A stretch of 64,000 bases of DNA from Blautia glucerasea (lineage in GTDB: Bacteria; Bacillota; Clostridia; Lachnospirales; Lachnospiraceae): positions 1 to 64,000 of the forward strand of contig NZ_JAAITU010000008.1 in NCBI RefSeq assembly GCF_013304385.1, read 5' to 3'. The position numbers and the translations under genes were made by a program. How positions within the stretch are numbered: position 1 is the stretch's first letter; each line of letters starts with the position of its first letter. Positions 62,215 through 64,000 of the stretch are shown here, in pieces. The notes under the pieces were generated by a model. It was not told the DNA's origin, did no database searches, and worked only from the letters and a program-made list of their open reading frames with translations.

Positions 62215-63629
62215 ACTTTTTCTCCATTTTTATTAATCCAAGAATGTTTCATCGTTACCAAGCCATATTCTCTTTGCTCTTCTTTATTCACTTTAAATTG
62301 TATTAAACTGTATATATTATCAAATACTTCATCAACTTCACTACGAATTCTTACATCCAGAAAATATATTCCACCAAGCAAATTCAAAGAATCAATAGTG
62401 AACTCTACATCTCCATTTTTCCCAGATAAATAGTAACTTCCTGTTGAATCTTTACTTGTTGCTCCATAGCAATATAGCCAATCATTTCTTGTTATTCCAA
62501 TAATGAAATTAAGTTTAATTCCAATCTGTTCCGCACTATATTTCATTTTAATAACAATTTTCTCTCCCGGGTTAAATTCCAGGCGTTCATTTCCTTTTGC
62601 ATCCAGTAGCTTAACCTCTGTGAACTTTACTTTCCAGTTTCCTTCTCTTCTAGCATCTGGTCCACACTGGGTTGCTATATCATGGCAACTGGCCTTTCTT
62701 TTTTTCTCTTCACGTTTCTTTTCTTCTAATAATTGTTTCTGTTTTTCTTCTTCCTTTTGTTTTCTTTCCTGTAATATCTTCTGTTCTTTTTGTTGCTGTT
62801 CCGTCTCTTTCTTACGCTTCTCTTCTTCTAACTCTCGTTTCTTCTGTTCCTCAAGCTCCATCCTATATTCAAGTTCTGCACGTTCCAACCTGGATTCTTC
62901 CATCTTTTCCAAATATTCCTTGCAAACTTTTCTGGCTGGTCCATCATCACGAATACGTCCCTCATCAATCCAGATAGCACGGTCACATAGTCTTTCCACC
63001 TGTCCTAAAGCATGAGACACAATAACGATTGTTGTTCCTTGATCCTTCAAACTTTTCAGTTTATTAAAGCATTTTGTCTGAAAAGCATTATCCCCAACAG
63101 CCAGGATCTCATCAATCAGCAAAATATCTGCATCTACATTAATGGCAACAGAAAAAGCCAGACGCATATACATACCGGATGAATAAGTTCTGACTGGATT
63201 ATCAATAAATTCCTCTAACTCAGAGAAACGAATTATATCATTCAATCTTTGATCCACTTCTTTTGCTTTAATTCCAAAAATAGAAGCATTAATATAAATA
63301 TTCTCTCTTCCACTCATGTCTGGGTGAAATCCAGCCCCCAATTCAATAAGGCTGCATACACGTCCCTGAATATCTATAGTTCCTCCATTAGGACGCAGAA
63401 TCTTAGTGAGCAGCTTTAAGGTCGTGCTTTTTCCACAACCGTTTTTACCTATCAGTCCAACAGATTCGCCTTTCTTCACATCAAAGCTGATCCCCCTCAG
63501 GACCTCACGCATCTCATATTTATTTCTATTAAGGTGTATCAGCCTTTCACGAAGCATATGCCCTTTATCTTTATATACTTTAAAATGTTTTTGTACATTT
63601 CGTACTTCAATGGCATTGTCTGATTTCAT
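62211..63629 (-). CDS. wzt: ABC transporter ATPase for polysaccharide export, Wzt-type
   Basis: 472 aa. Nucleotide-binding domain at 1-240: Walker A GKNGCGKST at 61-69, signature YSSGM at 149-153, Walker B ILLIDEILAVGD, switch His206. Residues about 240-312 form a long, strongly charged helix of Glu, Lys, Gln and Arg. From about 325 to 465 comes a beta-rich Wzt-C-like domain (NPGEKIVIKMKY, GGIYFLDVRI). Known: Wzt-C domains bind the modified end of O-antigen chains before export. The helix is longer and more charged than in typical Wzt or TagH. Confidence 0.93.
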   Translation of the reverse strand: MKSDNAIEVRNVQKHFKVYKDKGHMLRERLIHLNRNKYEMREVLRGISFDVKKGESVGLIGKNGCGKSTTLKLLTKILRPNGGTIDIQGRVCSLIELGAGFHPDMSGRENIYINASIFGIKAKEVDQRLNDIIRFSELEEFIDNPVRTYSSGMYMRLAFSVAINVDADILLIDEILAVGDNAFQTKCFNKLKSLKDQGTTIVIVSHALGQVERLCDRAIWIDEGRIRDDGPARKVCKEYLEKMEESRLERAELEYRMELEEQKKRELEEEKRKKETEQQQKEQKILQERKQKEEEKQKQLLEEKKREEKKRKASCHDIATQCGPDARREGNWKVKFTEVKLLDAKGNERLEFNPGEKIVIKMKYSAEQIGIKLNFIIGITRNDWLYCYGATSKDSTGSYYLSGKNGDVEFTIDSLNLLGGIYFLDVRIRSEVDEVFDNIYSLIQFKVNKEEQREYGLVTMKHSWINKNGEKV

Positions 63630-64000
63630 TACAATTCCTCCGCAAAATTTCCTTCAAGGTGAGTAAAAACAACTTCACCAATCAGCAAAATTATAATTCC
63701 AAAAGTATACATTCCGATCCATGTTAAGGCAGTCGGAAGCTGATGATAATATAATAAATTGTGATAAGAAGTTATTACCAAAGTCATAGGATTTAACAGT
63801 AAAATGTGTCCTACAAATGCAGGAATTGCGTCAATTGCATACATGATCGGCGTTGCCCAAATCCAGGCTTGCAAAAGTACACCTACAATATATTCCATGT
63901 CTCTAAGGTAAACCGTTACAGCTGAAAAAAACAACGTCAGTCCCAGTGCAAGCAAATACTCTGCCAACATTACGGCTGGCACTAATAACAGGTGCCATGA
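63629..64000 (-). CDS. wzm: ABC transporter permease for polysaccharide export, Wzm-type (partial)
   Basis: Only the C-terminal 123 codons are present; the frame is open to the right edge. Three hydrophobic segments and the YLRDMEYIVGVLLQAWIWATPIMYA motif are typical of Wzm/TagG permeases. The stop codon overlaps the wzt start by one base (TAATG). It would form the transmembrane channel with Wzt for export of the finished glycan. Confidence 0.92.
   Translation of the reverse strand, partial: SWHLLLVPAVMLAEYLLALGLTLFFSAVTVYLRDMEYIVGVLLQAWIWATPIMYAIDAIPAFVGHILLLNPMTLVITSYHNLLYYHQLPTALTWIGMYTFGIIILLIGEVVFTHLEGNFAEEL

Noticed and set aside
1-64000. CRISPR arrays, rRNA operons, complete insertion sequences
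   Set aside because: No regularly spaced repeats with unique spacers, no rRNA-like stretch and no transposase with terminal repeats were seen. The Rpn-type gene is nuclease-like and lacks visible terminal repeats.

Overview
The window looks like a chromosome segment of a low-to-mid GC anaerobic Firmicute, most likely a Lachnospiraceae member. The signs are strong AGGAGG-type ribosome binding sites, a V-type rather than F-type ATPase operon, a reverse rubrerythrin beside a PerR/Fur regulator, an ICE module typical of Clostridia, and several small secreted Ig-like proteins. No rRNA or CRISPR array is present; one tRNA gene (Lys-CTT) is.

Layout. (1) 1-11222: right-hand part of an integrative element whose other end lies outside the window. 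It carries a leftward operon (unknown 379-aa protein, YqaJ-type exonuclease, RecD2-like helicase, probable single-strand annealing protein, primase, class B sortase, small unknown) behind a promoter and a roughly 300-nt leader packed with hairpins and two intrinsic terminators. XRE repressor, DUF3173 excisionase-like protein and tyrosine integrase follow. The integrase abuts the 3' end of guaA, a recognised type of island insertion site. (2) 11223-16194: guaA, traX-like gene, a secreted protein, a compound palindromic intergenic element, tRNA-Lys, a 52-aa gene with a hairpin over its RBS, and trmB. (3) 16572-25196: nine-gene V-type ATPase operon (stalk, C, I, K, F, E, A, B, D). (4) 25617-36064: DUF885 peptidase-like protein, CapA-like protein, a leftward metG-moaC-mog-MOSC-tatD operon, an FAD protein, perR-like regulator and rubrerythrin. 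(5) 36243-45221: small secreted Ig-like proteins (two nearly identical over the first third), a Ser/Thr kinase with a zinc-ribbon membrane partner, a divergent XRE gene, two pseudogenes and an Rpn-type nuclease. (6) 45273-64000: a leftward surface-glycan locus, cut at the right edge inside an ABC permease.

How the glycan locus seems to work (inference). GmhA, HddA, GmhB and HddC make GDP-D-glycero-alpha-D-manno-heptose. A 1357-aa protein joins a methyltransferase, a kinase-like domain, a coiled coil and two glycosyltransferases, and sits beside Wzm/Wzt with a cargo-binding-like Wzt tail. This resembles the WbdD chain-capping and length-control logic of ABC-exported Gram-negative O antigens. 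The left half (FdtA-like, FdtB-like, GNAT, GtrB-like, GtrA, two large membrane proteins) looks like synthesis of a dTDP-3-acylamino-3,6-dideoxyhexose and its transfer to the glycan outside the membrane.

The items most worth a second look are the WbdD-like fusion, the hairpin-rich ICE leader, the metG leader terminator, the RBS-hairpin small gene, and the compound palindrome next to the tRNA.
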